Assembly: GCA_964019135.1 (NCBI GenBank)
Contig: OZ025249.1
Coordinates: 2,232,001 to 2,296,000 of the forward strand
Reading direction: 5' to 3'
DNA length: 64,000 nt
From: Arenicola marina
Taxonomy: Eukaryota > Annelida > Polychaeta > Arenicolidae
Shown here: positions 11,330-64,000 of the stretch, piece by piece
Layout of the letters: every line of letters starts with the position of its first letter
Numbering within the stretch: the stretch's first letter is position 1
Translations under genes and position numbers: made by a program
Notes under the pieces: generated by a model
The model's database searches: none
The model's input: the letters and a program-made list of their open reading frames with translations, nothing else
Told to the model about the DNA's origin: nothing

Positions 11330-13200
11330 AAATGCAGAGTTGTTATTTCTGTCAATAGACTTTGAAAAAGCCTTTGACACAGTCGACTGGACCTTTATTA
11401 AGCAAACGCTTTAACATTTTAATTTTGGAAAATCTATAACAAAATGGGTTGAAACGTTTTATACCGATATTAGTTCATGTGTAATTAATAATGGATGGAC
11501 GTCGGATTACTTCCCTTTAACAAGAGGTCTAAGGCAAGGGTGTCCGCTTTCTCCCTACTTATTTATCTTGGTAGCCGAAATATTAGCCATCAAAATACGT
11601 AGTGACCCTGACATTATTGGTTTTAAATATAGGAATCAGAAATTTAAAATTATTCAATACACAGACGATATGGGCTTGTTCCTAAAGTATTCTGAACATG
11701 TGCTCAGAAAGGTCATTAATACTTTTAACGAATTTTACCAGTTATCAGGACTAAAGGTAAACTATGATAAGACGGTGATACTTCCGTTGGGGAAAATACA
11801 GGAAAGCTATCATATCCTCGTACCCGAGTCACCAATAATATGGTCCAAAGGTCCTATTACCGTTCTTGGAGGTAAAATTAGTGCAAATCCCAAAGAATTT
11901 ATCGCGGAAAATTACAGCGGGGTGCAAAAACAAATGCAAAGTATGTTAAGTTTGTGGCAGCGCAGAAAAATGTCCCTTTTCGGCAGAGCGGTTATAACCC
12001 AGTCACTGGTCATTCCTAAATTAATCTATTTAATGTCTGTGTTACCGAGCCCAGAGCTTCTTTTCTTCAAGCAAATACAGGGAGACATTTTTATTTTCCT
12101 GTGGGACGGCAAACCTGACAAAATAAAGCGCACTGTTATGTACAATAAGAAAACCCCAGGAGGTATGAATGTTACAAATATTGCTGTGAAGGATAGTTCA
12201 CTGAAGGCCGCCTGGGTCAAACGATTTGTGTCAAATCAAGCTCTCTCGTGTTTAGTCAGCGGTCACTTCGGATCAATTGGACAATTATTTTGGAAATGCA
12301 ATGTACGCGTGAAAGATGTTGTGAACCTCCCATTTTACCAACATATTAAAGGTACCTTTCTGTTTAATGTCGTGAATTCATGGTGTGAGTTTAACTTTCA
12401 TGAGGTATCTACGAAAGCAGACGTTTTAGAGGAAGTAATATGGTTCAATTCGTCAATTAAGATCGATGGTAAACTGATCGCTCTGGAAAACTGGATAACA
12501 GTGGGAATAGTGTGTGTAAAAGATGTAGTTAGACTGGATGGTGCACTACTACCTTATGATGACCTGTGTGCGAAGTACAAGCTAAAAACAAATATATTGC
12601 ATTACTATGGGGTGGTTCACAGTCTACCGGACAATTGGAAAAAATGTTATATAAGGCGGACAATCCTGTTGTAAATACCGATAGTTGTCCTTATGTAGCG
12701 TACAATCAAGTCAGCAATGTAAGCAAATATGTGTATGACAAATTAGTGACAGGATATTCCTTGGATCCAGTGAGTGCCTTTTCAGAAATGGCAGCGTGAT
12801 TTATCCGGAAATTTAACATTAACTGAGTTTGTGTCATATTTTAGACGTCTATACTCTGTGTCTCAGTGTGTGAAGTATCGACACTTCCAATTCCGTTTGC
12901 TCCATCGTATAATATTTACTAATGAAAAATTGTATGTCTGTAAGCTAAAAGATTCCGACTTGTTGCGAAAAAATTGATAGTATTATGGATGCTTTTGTTG
13001 AATGCGAAGTAACTAAGTCATTCTGGATAAGGTTGTTAAACTGGTATGAACATAAAACGAAATCGCCTGTTGAATATGATTATAAAAAATTACTTCTTGG
13101 CGGTTATAATCCGTCGCTAGATTATATATGTCTAATAGGCAGACACTTTATTTACACGAGTAAATGCCCGCAATACATTCCCCACTTTTGCAGCTTTTAA
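11330..13200 (+). mobile_element. 5'-truncated, frameshifted LINE reverse transcriptase (L1/Tx1-like)
   Basis: The first frame (about 11341-11414) shows FEKAFDTVDW, a reverse-transcriptase palm motif with the first catalytic Asp, then a stop. A second frame continues with RGLRQGCPLSPYLF and the catalytic YTDD box (within QYTDDMGLF), then a thumb-like region and KTPGGMNV, ending at 12674. Downstream pieces in other frames (12626-12799, 12774-12977, 12985-13200) carry a LINE C-terminal-like part ending VECEVTKSFW..LLNWY. No endonuclease domain is present. The combination EKAF / RQGCPLSP / xTDD points to L1 or Tx1-type non-LTR elements. Frameshifts and stops make it non-functional. Confidence 0.85.
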
Positions 13201-14829
13201 CGCGGTATTCTAGAATGTTTGAATATATGAGAAATATATAGCTGTGTTAAGAGGAAACTTTACCAGTAAATTTCAAAGGGTATGGGGTAATTTTTTGTGA
13301 TGCAACTTCAAAATAGCCCGTCAGAAAAACTTCATATACTGCTGTTATTACAAAAAAAAAAACGTCATCAGCTTGCGTGCTTCACGAAGCTTTGGTAGAA
13401 GTAGCAGTGCTGTATTGTCCCAGGATAAACACGTTTGCCATATCTCAGCCGAAACGGCAATGTGGGTCAGGTTTCTGAATGTATAGAATGAAACAATCGA
13501 GTTTTCTGCAAATTTTGATATAAATTTCGCTTGGGCTTAGTTTTGGCGGGAAAGAACTCGATATGCAACTTTAACATAACATCTGATGACCGCTGTTCGC
13601 TCGCAGCGTGCGCTGGTATTGTGTCGTCGATTCACAGTAGCCACACAGACAAGGCAAGTTACCCTGGCGGCTGAAAGCTTATGGCTCAAATGGACGTCTG
13701 ATGACGCATGACTGATGCAAATAATAAATCAAACCGGGATCTTCTGGGCCGATTATTTGAGGAATTACAGCCTTTCGCAGCTTGACATGCCGATGCTATC
13801 GCTGTCATCTCGACCTCAATTGGGGTCTGGGGGGATGGGAGGAGGGGGGGGGGGGGGGTGTCAGTTGAGGGGACGCTCGCATCACGATAAGAGCAAGATG
13901 CAGCAAGCAACTGACCGGCAGCGGATCGGCCACCAATACATAGGGTACGGATATGCGGTAGGGGTGGAGGGGTGAGTTGAGCCGTGTGCGCCAGCGTAGC
14001 GGTTCACAGCTTGCATGCGAGTGTGTATTGGCCGGCAGGGACGGGGGATGTTGCGATAGGAGAAGGGAAAAGCCGTATAATTCACCATTGCAGTGATTGT
14101 TTAGTCAGTTTGCGCAAAAGTGCCACTACGGCAATTTTTGAGCGCATTTCAACCCCTAGGAAGCCTGTACCAGGTAGCGTGAGGCTATGTACATTGTAAC
14201 TGCACCAAACATGTAAAAAAGTAAAATTTGTATCTTTCATAATGGGATATTCCGTTGCCTTGGAAACAAATACTACGAGTTCGATCGCCGTGATTTTTGG
14301 CATAATCTATCTAGGTGGCGCACCGAATGTCCCTGCCAAGCCGCGTTGAGATACCTGTATGGCAAGTTATGGGATTTTCGTCGCCTTGGAAATCGAGAGT
14401 ATTCATGGGATCACCATGATTTTTGACATACGGTATCTGATTGGAACCCTTAATGTCCCTGCAGGGTCTCGTCACAATCGCTTTGTGATTGAAGAAAAAA
14501 ATTGGTGTGGAACGGACTCACATGATGACGATTTTCGCCATAATAAACGTGTTTAATAAAGACTATTATGTCACATGAGATGCAATTAACAGCCTTGTCG
14601 GTCAACAGCACTTTCTAATTAATGTTTATTGTTGAAAGTTCGGAACATGCACAAAACATAACTTGACTTCAGTATTGAGACTTCACACTGCATAGTTTGA
14701 AGTTGTCACGTCTTGTTTCGAAGTATATTTGGACGGGGTGATCGCCGTCGGCGACAATAAACCACTGACAAAACTAACCGTTTTATGCTCTGAACTATGA
14801 ACGAACCGCTCAAGTCTCCGGAAAAAAAA
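13201..14829. other. Intergenic DNA, mostly unrecognised
   Basis: No gene seen. It contains a diverged tandem duplication, copies at about 14242-14337 and 14368-14463, both with ccgtgatttttggcat- or ccatgatttttgacat-like cores and ending aatgtccctgc. It also contains a segment at 13480-13570 related to 10960-11110. Small reading frames at 13715-14556 have no recognisable content. Confidence 0.45.
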
Positions 14830-15181
14830 CATTGGGCGCATTTCTTTGGTAACCCGGGTGTATCCCTACGGTGGACCGAATACGCACATTACGCATCGGT
14901 TCACCGCCCGACACTTTTTTCACCCGGGTATGGGTGCGCGCGCATATATTCGGTATGCCGATATGCCCCGTTCTAAACATCACGGCGCATTCGGGAGAAG
15001 ATGGCGGCTGAAAAGTGATGAGAGTAGGTTGGTTCCAGTGCCTTAATGTGCACCGGATGTGAACGGTTTGTGCATTTCATTGGAATAGACATATCCCTAT
15101 CGGCACACTCGGAAGTTCCCTGTCACGTGTTGCGGGCCCGGGGCGGGATACCTAACCTGGCCCAAAGAAATGCGCCCAGTG
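14830..15181. mobile_element. MITE-like element with 20-bp inverted ends
   Basis: The left end cattgggcgcatttctttgg (14830-14849) matches the reverse complement of 15162-15181 at 19 of 20 positions. The 352-bp interior has no reading frame of interest. No clear target duplication is visible, so boundaries are approximate. The superfamily is not assigned. Confidence 0.6.
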
Positions 15182-15184
15182 GTA

Positions 15185-15525
15185 CCGAGCCTCAGATCGC
15201 CTTCCAAGAGCCTGGGATCCCCTTCCCACAGCCTGGGACCCCCTTCCCACAGCCTGGGACCCCCTTCCAACAGCCTAAGACCCCCTTCCCACAGCCTCGG
15301 ACCCCCTTCCAACAGCCTGGGACCCCCTTCCCACAGCCTGGGATCCCCTTTCAACAGCCTGGGACCCCTTTCCCACAGCATGGGACCCCCTTCAAACAGC
15401 CTGGGACCCCCTTCCCACAGCCTGGGACCCCCTTCCAACAGCCTGGGACCCCCTTTCCACAGCCTGAGACCCCGTTCCAGCAGCCTGGGACCCCCTTCCC
15501 TCAACCTGGATCCCCTTCTGAAAAA
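15185..15525. repeat. 21-bp tandem array
   Basis: About 16 copies of cctgggacccccttcccaca g-type units. Because 21 is a multiple of three, it leaves open frames on both strands (a PGTPFPQ-type heptad on the plus strand, 15046-15540), which I treat as by-products. It lies directly beside the MITE-like element. Confidence 0.9.
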
Positions 15526-15619
15526 TCCTCCCTGAAGTAACACATAGAACTCACCGTCAGGATCAATCCACTCCTTTCACATTATCCTCATTGTGTCCTG
15601 GCACGACGTGACGCAACCG

Positions 15620-15800
15620 GATGCCTCTGGGTCTGGGGGCAATTCAGGCGTTGGGGGTCCGGGGGCAATTCAGGCGCTGGGGGTCCGGGGGCAATTCAAG
15701 TGTTATGGGTCTGGGGGCTATTCAAGTGTTATGGGTCTGGGGGCAATTCAGGTGTTGTGGGTCCGTAGGCAATTCAGGTGCTGTGGATCAGTGGGTTGGG
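15620..15800. repeat. About 25-bp G-rich array
   Basis: About seven diverged copies of a unit like gggggcaattcaggcgttgg. No coding or regulatory signal is evident. The following stretch to about 16460 is C/T-rich and G-rich intergenic DNA with no feature I can support, apart from a short segment at 16375-16425 resembling 1215-1256. Confidence 0.8.
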
Positions 15801-16466
15801 AGACCAATGTGACTGGTCAGTGGGTTGTGTGCGGATCCGCAAGAGACAAACTGAACGTTCCCATTTTAAGGGAAGGGGGTGGGGGTGATTTGTAGAACAT
15901 GGGCGCTTGCCCTGTCTTGAGCTTTGGTTGCTGCCGCCACGCGGCATATCGTGTGCGAGTGATACTGTCACCGTCCGTCACCAGTCCCTCAGCCTCCCCC
16001 CCCCCTCCCCCACCCAACCACCACTGGAGTGACCCCTGACTGTTTGTACAACCGAGTCCAGTCAGGCGTGGCGAGTTTTATTCCTGACATTAAACATCGC
16101 TTGTCGCTTCCACCTTGGAGTGCTGGGCGAGTGAACAGATCAAACAGTCGCTCAGCTCAACACCCCACCCCACCCCCACCCCCTCTGCCGTCCGCCCTAA
16201 TCGAGGCCGGCATGCCTGGACCGCCCTCCCCCACCCCCCCATCCACCCACTCCGCACAGTTCTGACGCGCCATCATCACTGGCTAAATGTCAACTGTTTT
16301 TGAAAGAGATATGCTATCATATGTAAAAGGCAAAAAACGGGTCGTTCTTATATGTAAAGGCGAACTATTGTTTCAGCATAGCTCACGTATTCCTCACGCC
16401 TAACGTTTACTCAAATAATACATTTCGTGGGTTCTAACATGGAAGATGGACCAAAAAACGGCAGCC

Positions 16467-16770
16467 ACACCTTGATGACGTAGCACACATGTTGATGACG
16501 TAGCATACATGTTGATGACGTAGCACACATGTTGATGACGTAGCACACATGTTGATGACGTGGCACACATGTTGATGACGTAGCACACATGTTGATAACG
16601 TAGCACACATGTTGATGACGTAGCACACATGTTGATGACGTGGCACACATGTTGATGACGTGGCACACATGTTGATGACGTAGCACACATGTTAATGACG
16701 TAGCACACATGTTGATGACGTGGCACACATGTTGATGACGTGGCACACATGTTGATGACGTGGCACACAT
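16467..16770. repeat. 20-bp array with a TGACGT core in each copy
   Basis: About 16 copies of gatgacgtagcacacatgtt with few changes (tgacgtag or tgacgtgg). Each holds a TGACG half-site of the CRE/ATF type, spaced 20 bp apart. It lies about 2 kb upstream of the glucosidase start. A regulatory role is only a possibility. The minus-strand frames with MCHVINMCATSSTC repeats are by-products. Confidence 0.9.
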
Positions 16771-16783
16771 GAAAGCCGCACTG

Positions 16784-17038
16784 TCACCCAAAAGACGTGG
16801 CTACACAAGATGCTCTGGTATTTATTGCCACAGATGTGTTCTCATACGCTGAGAACGTATGGTAATGTGCCTTTAAATACCGTTCCCATTTACTCCTACT
16901 CGACATCTGATCATGTCGTATGATGGCCAACACCCAGCTGATGCGAAAGAAGGTTGACGCCTCATAAAGTCTTCCCCACTGGTCCGAGCCTTCATTCCAT
17001 GAAGCTGCCTCGCGAAGGCAGGTAAACATCTCGGTCAT
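16784..17038 (-). other. Unrecognised 84-codon reading frame
   Basis: The minus-strand frame has balanced amino-acid composition (begins MTEMFTCLREAASW) and is not repeat-derived. I recognise no family, splice junction or promoter. It could be a fragment of a transposable element or chance. Confidence 0.15.
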
Positions 17039-17040
17039 AA

Positions 17041-18130
17041 TGCCACCGTACTAGCTTAACACACGCTGGGAACATTGGAAAGCCCGTGACGTTTCCGTTA
17101 GCACACGGAGGGCAAAATATCACGGCAAATGTTTCTCCTCTCGATTTGGCAGCATTCGTCATAGTCGCTATTGAGTTAAAAATGTAACTGTGAGAACTTT
17201 ATGGGGTACGGCCTCACCACCCCGGGGGCCACAACCCGGGGGCCTCACCCACCTCACTGGCACCTCCCTGGGTCTAGTTAAATAAGGCCTTTCGGTTAAC
17301 TAAGTACGAATAACTTGGTCGTAACGCAACGTCACTATCATGGGTTGGTTAATTGCCAATTGAAGAATCGTCGTCCATCCAATATTGCAAATTGAAAGTT
17401 GAAATAACACGGGTATAGACGTAGCATTGGAGTACAAAGATTATCGACCGCTTAACCATATCAGTCAGTAACAATAACAATTTGCAGCAAACCTCGCGTG
17501 AACATACCAAGTACGCATTTGGAAGATCAGAACAATTAGGTACAAAACACCTTAGCACAGCCCACCAGGGGTGACCAGGGGCGACCAGGGGCCACCATGG
17601 GCCACCATGCGCCACCAGGGGCCACCAGGGGCCACCATGGGCATCAGCGTTTTCACTTCACAAGGTTTTCTTCCCGTTTTGTGAGTTGTGGCTCGGAATG
17701 CGAATGTCGTCCCCCGCGGTGCCTGGGGCCACACAGACATCTTTTGTTGTCATGTGATGATTGGGTGGATGGGTCTACTAACGTGGGACTCATGGCCACG
17801 GGGAGGGGAGGGAGACGGCGGGTGTGGGGAGGGGGTTAGTGTGACGACTGATGTTGCTGTGGCGAGGGGTTGGGGGGGGGGCAGGATTGGGGGTGGCACG
17901 TGAGGACTGATGGCTATGGCGAGGGTGGTGGGGGTGGGGGTGAGACGTGAGAAATGTTGGTTGTGGAATATAGACGGTTGGTGTTTGTGCGTATTGTAGT
18001 TAGTACGCTTAGCATTGCGTACTAACCAAGTAATTGAGTGTTGTACAAGAGCAGTTGATATCTACCTTAACCTTAAATCTGCCTACCCTGTCACGTACGA
18101 TTAGACTTGAGTACATAAAACCAACGCAGC
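17041..18130. other. Intergenic DNA without recognised genes
   Basis: It contains a small array of ccaccaggggccaccatggg type units (about 17570-17642) and G-rich runs (17790-17945). No gene or RNA is seen. Confidence 0.5.
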
Positions 18131-18136
18131 ACACAC

Positions 18137-18440
18137 CTGGGTGGCCTGTAACTCCCCCCTCCCCCCAACCTGTAACTCCCCCTCCCCCCAGCCTGTAACC
18201 CTCCCCCCCAGCCTGTAACCCCACCCCCTAGCCTGTAACCCCGTCCCCAGCCTGTAACCCCGCCCCCTAGCCTGTAACCCCGTCTCCAGCCTGTAACTCC
18301 CCCCCCCCTCAGCCTGTAACCCCTCCCTCAGCCTGTAACTCCCCCCAGTCTGTAACTCCGCCCCCCCCCACCAGCCTGTAACCCGCCCCCCAGCCTGTAG
18401 CCCCCCCCCAGCCTGTAACCCACCCCCCTAGCCTGTAGTG
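18137..18440. repeat. 17-18 bp C-rich array upstream of the glucosidase gene
   Basis: About 17 copies of agcctgtaaccccccccc-type units. It ends about 385 bases before the proposed start codon, so it lies in the promoter or 5' untranslated region. A candidate acceptor (ctgtctttccag, ending 18559) follows, so a 5' untranslated intron is possible but unproven. Confidence 0.85.
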
Positions 18441-18825
18441 GAGATGCCAGGCGGAGGCATGCTGTGTTGTGCACTGTGCACAAACTATTCAAATTCAAGA
18501 GGCCAACCTCAACTCTGGAGTGAATCTTAACCTTTATGCAACTTGCCTGTCTTTCCAGGCCGCATCTGTAGTCCTGCAGTGACCGTCATATAGTTAAGTG
18601 TACATTACAGCTTTCCGTTTCGAGTGGGGCGGTGTCACGTGTCAGGCGAGGCGGACCCTGACTGGCGCCCATAGCGCCGCCTGGCGGACACCCCGGCACT
18701 TCACATCACCCCACAGCGTCCTGCCCCGTCGGACGCCTGGACGTCCCAGTCACTGCTTCCTCTGGATCCAGAACGTATCGCTCCGGAATTCATCGCGCGA
18801 ACCCAAAGCTCTCGGACCGGAAGTG

Positions 18826-60698
<41,873 letters not shown>

Positions 60699-63600
60699 GT
60701 AGGATCAGGATCCAGCTTCGCCTGGAGCGGTGAGACAGGATGCTCCGGGTAAAGGTAGGATCAGGATCCAGCTCCGTCTGGAGGTGTGGGACAGGATGTT
60801 CCGGGTAAAGGTTGGATCAGGAACCAGCTCCGTCTGGAGGTGTGGAACAGGACGCTCCGGGTAAAGGTAGGATCAGGATCCAGCTCCGTCTGGAAGTGTG
60901 GGACAGGATGTTCCGGGTAAAGGTTGGATCAGGATCCAGCTCCGTCTGGAGGTGTGGAACAGGACGCTCCGGGTAAAGGTAGGATCAGGATCCAGCTCCG
61001 TCTGGAAGTGTGGGACAGGATGTTCCGGGTAAAGGTTGGATCAGGATCCAGCTCCGTCTGGAGGTGTAGGACAGGATGCTCTGGGTAAAGGTAGGATCAG
61101 GATCCAGCTCCATCTGGAGGTGCGGGACAGGATGCTCCGGGTAAATGTTGGATCAGGATCCAGCTCCGGCTGGAGGTGTGGGACAGGATGTTCCGGGTAA
61201 AGGTAGGATCAGGATCCAGCTCCGTCTGGAGGTGTGGGACAGGATGCTTCGGGTAAAGGTTGGATCAGGATCCAGCTCCGTCTGGAGGTGTGGGACAGGA
61301 TGCTCCGGGTAAAGGTAGGATCAGGATCCAGCTCCGTCTGGCGGTGTGGGGCAGGATGCTCCGCGTAAAGGTAGGATCAGGATCCAGCTCCGTCTGGAGG
61401 TGTGGCACAGGATGTGCCGGGTAAAGGTTGGATCAGGATCCAGCTCCGTCTGGAGGTGTGGGACAGGATGCTCCGGGTAAAGGTGAAATCGGGATCCAGC
61501 TCCGTCTGGAGGTGTGGGACAGGATGCTCCGGGTAAAGGTAGGATCAGAAGCTAGCTCCGTCTGGAGGTGTGGGGCAGGATGTTCCGGGTAAAGGTAGGA
61601 TCAGGATCCAGCTCCGTCTGGCGGTGTGGGGCAGGATGCTCCGCGTAAAGGTAGGATCAGGATCCAGCTCCGTCTGGAGGTGTGGATCAAGATGCTCCGC
61701 GTAAAGGTAGGATCAGGATCCAGCTCCATCTGGAGGTGTGGGACAGGATGCTCCGGGTAAAGGTAGGATCAGGATCCAGCTCCGTCTGGCGGTGTGGGGC
61801 AGGATGCTCCGCGTAAAGGTAGGATCAGGATCCAGCTCCGTCTGGAGGTGTGGAACAAGATGCTCCGCGTAAAGGTAGGATCAGGATCCAGCTCCGTCTG
61901 GAGGTGTGGGACAGGATGTTCCGGGTATAGGTTGGATCAGGATCCAACTCCGTCTGGAGGTGTGGAACAGGATGCTCCGGGTAAAGGTGAAATCAGGATC
62001 CAGCTCCGTCTGGAGGTGTGGAACAAGATGCTACGGGTAGACGTAGGATCAGGATCCAGCTCCGTCTGGAGGTGTGGGACAGGATGCTCCGGGTAAAGGT
62101 GAAATCGGGATCCAGCTCCGTCTGGAGGTGTGGGACAGGATGCTCCGGGTAAAGGTAGGATCAGAAGCTAGCTCCGTCTGGAGGTGTGGGGCAGGATGTT
62201 CCGGATAAAGGTAGGATCAGGATCCAGCTCCGTCTGGCGGTGTGGGGCAGGATGCTCCGCGTAAAGGTAGGATCAGGATCCAGCTCCGTCTGGAGGTGTG
62301 GATCAAGATGCTCCGCGTAAAGGTAGGATCAGGATCCAGCTCCATCTGGAGGTGTGGGACAGGATGCTCCGGGTAAAGGTAGGATCAGGATCCAGCTCCG
62401 TCTGGCGGTGTGGGGCAGGATGCTCCGCGTAAAGGTAGGATCAGGATCCAGCTCCGTCTGGAGGTGTGGAACAAGATGCTCCGCGTAAAGGTAGGATCAG
62501 GATCCAGCTCCGTCTGGAGGTGTGGGACAGGATGTTCCGGGTATAGGTTGGATCAGGATCCAACTCCGTCTGGAGGTGTGGAACAGGATGCTCCGGGTAA
62601 AGGTTGGATCAGGATCCAGCTCCGTCTGGAGGTGTGGAACAAGATGCTACGGGTAGACGTAGGATCAGAAGCCAGGTCCGTCTGGAGGTGTAGGACAGGA
62701 TGCTCCGGGTAAAGGTAGGATCAGGATCCAGCTCCGTCTGGAGGTGTGGGACAGGATGCCCCGCGTAAAGGTAGGATCAGGATCCAGCTCCATCTGGAGG
62801 TGTGGAACAAGATGCTCCGGGTAAAGGTAGGATCAGGATCCAGCTCCGTCTGGCGGTGTGGGACAGGATGCTTCGGGTAAAGGTTGGATCAGGATCCAGC
62901 TCCGTCTGGAGGTGTGGGACAGGATGTTCCGGGTAAAGGTAGGATCAGGATCCAGCTCCTTCTGGCGGTGTGGGGCAGGATGCTCCGCGTAAAGGTAGGA
63001 TCAGGATCCAGCTCCGTCTGGAGGTGTGGCACAGGATGTTCCGGCTAAAGGTTGGATCAGGATCCAGCTCCGTCTGGAGGTGTGGGACAGGATGCTCCGG
63101 GTAAAGGTGAAATCGGGATCCAGCTCCGTCTGGAGGTGTGGGACAGGATGTTCCGGGTAAAGGTAGGATCAGGATCCAGCTCCGTCTGGCGGTGAGGGGC
63201 AGGATGCTCCGCGTAAAGGTAGGATCAGGATCCAGCTCCGTCTGGAGGTGTGGATCAAGATGCTCCGCGTAAAGGTAGGATCAGGATCCAGCTCCATCTG
63301 GAGGTGTGGGACAGGATGCTCCGGGTAAAGGTAGGATCAGGATCCAGCTCCGTCTGGCGGTGTGGGGCAGGATGCTCCGCGTAAAGGTAGGATCAGGATC
63401 CAGCTCCGTCTGGAGGTGTGGAACAAGATGCTCTGCGTAAAGGTAGGATCAGGATCCAGCTCCGTCTGGAGGTGTGGCACAGGATGTTCCGGGTAAAGGT
63501 TGGATCAGGATCCAGCTCCGTCTGGAGGTGTGGAACAGGATGCTCCGGGTAAAGGTGAAATCAGGATCCAGCTCCGTCTGGAGGTGTGGAACAAGATGCT

Positions 63601-64000
63601 CCGCGTAAAGGTAGGATCAGGATCCAGCTCCGTCTGGAGGTGTGGGGCAGGATGTTCTGGGTAAAGGTTGGATCGGGATCCAGCTCCGTCTGGAGGTGTG
63701 GGACAGGATGCTACGGGTAGACGTAGGATCAGAAGCCAGCTCCGTCTGGAGTTTTGGGGCAGGATGTTCCGGGTATAGGTAGGATCAGGATCCAGCTCCG
63801 TCTGGAGGTGTGGGACAGGATGCTCGGGTAAAGGTAGGATCAGGATCCAGCTCCGTCTGGAGGTGTGGGGCAGGATGCTCCGCGTAAAGGTAGGATCAGG
63901 ATCCAGCTCCGTCTGGAGGTGTGGAACAAGATGCTCCGCGTAAAGGTAGGATCAGGATCCAGCTCCGTCTGGAGGTGTGGGACAGGATGCTCCGGGTAAA

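Noticed and set aside
18598..18825. Upstream in-frame Met at 18598 as the start of the glucosidase
   Set aside because: It would place about 76 low-conservation residues before the basic tail and signal anchor. A start at 18826 gives the usual type II anchor layout, though the upstream start cannot be excluded without transcripts.

Overview
The window looks like animal nuclear DNA. Genes are split into many short exons with GT...AG introns, there is a decayed LINE and MITE-like elements, and more than half of the window is minisatellite. I infer a lancelet (Branchiostoma-like, moderate confidence). From memory, unchecked, polymorphic intronic minisatellites have been reported at an amphioxus Adh locus. 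The invertebrate-type loop after the glycosidase nucleophile also fits. Nothing in the sequence fixes the species.

Layout. Positions 40-10006, minus strand: the 5' part of a gene for a secreted cysteine-containing protein. Eight exons with matching phases encode a signal peptide and two C-x-F-P...R-G-x-W-F modules; the gene continues beyond base 1. Its third intron holds a 4.3-kb array of a 29-bp unit. Positions 10007-18825: intergenic DNA between two divergently transcribed genes. It holds a 5'-truncated, frameshifted LINE reverse transcriptase, two MITE-like elements, a tRNA-like SINE head and several short arrays, including one of about 16 copies of a 20-bp TGACGT-containing unit.

Positions 18826-60698, plus strand, running off the right edge: a family GH31 alpha-glucosidase of the intestinal maltase-glucoamylase/sucrase-isomaltase type. 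I reconstruct 22 exons (about 1,065 codons) with every junction in compatible phase. They encode a signal anchor, trefoil domain 1, a complete GH31 module (nucleophile Asp514 in WIDMNE, acid/base Asp636 in HWLGDN), trefoil domain 2 and the start of a second GH31 N-terminal domain. The window ends inside an intron-22 array.

The main observation is that the intronic minisatellites are not placed at random. In at least eight introns the repeated unit consists of an exon-intron junction: the last or first roughly 14-44 exon bases, the splice site and some flanking intron. Several others repeat the splice site alone. Donor-anchored arrays occur in plus-gene introns 3, 8, 9, 10, 11, 17 and 22 and minus-gene intron 3; acceptor-anchored ones in plus-gene introns 1, 4, 6 and 16; and an 83-bp duplication carries the exon-9 acceptor. 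The gene thus carries several hundred near-perfect decoy splice sites beside its real ones. The long reading frames in these arrays (up to about 1,500 codons) are by-products of stop-free repeat units, not separate genes. Copy numbers below are estimates from array length divided by unit length.
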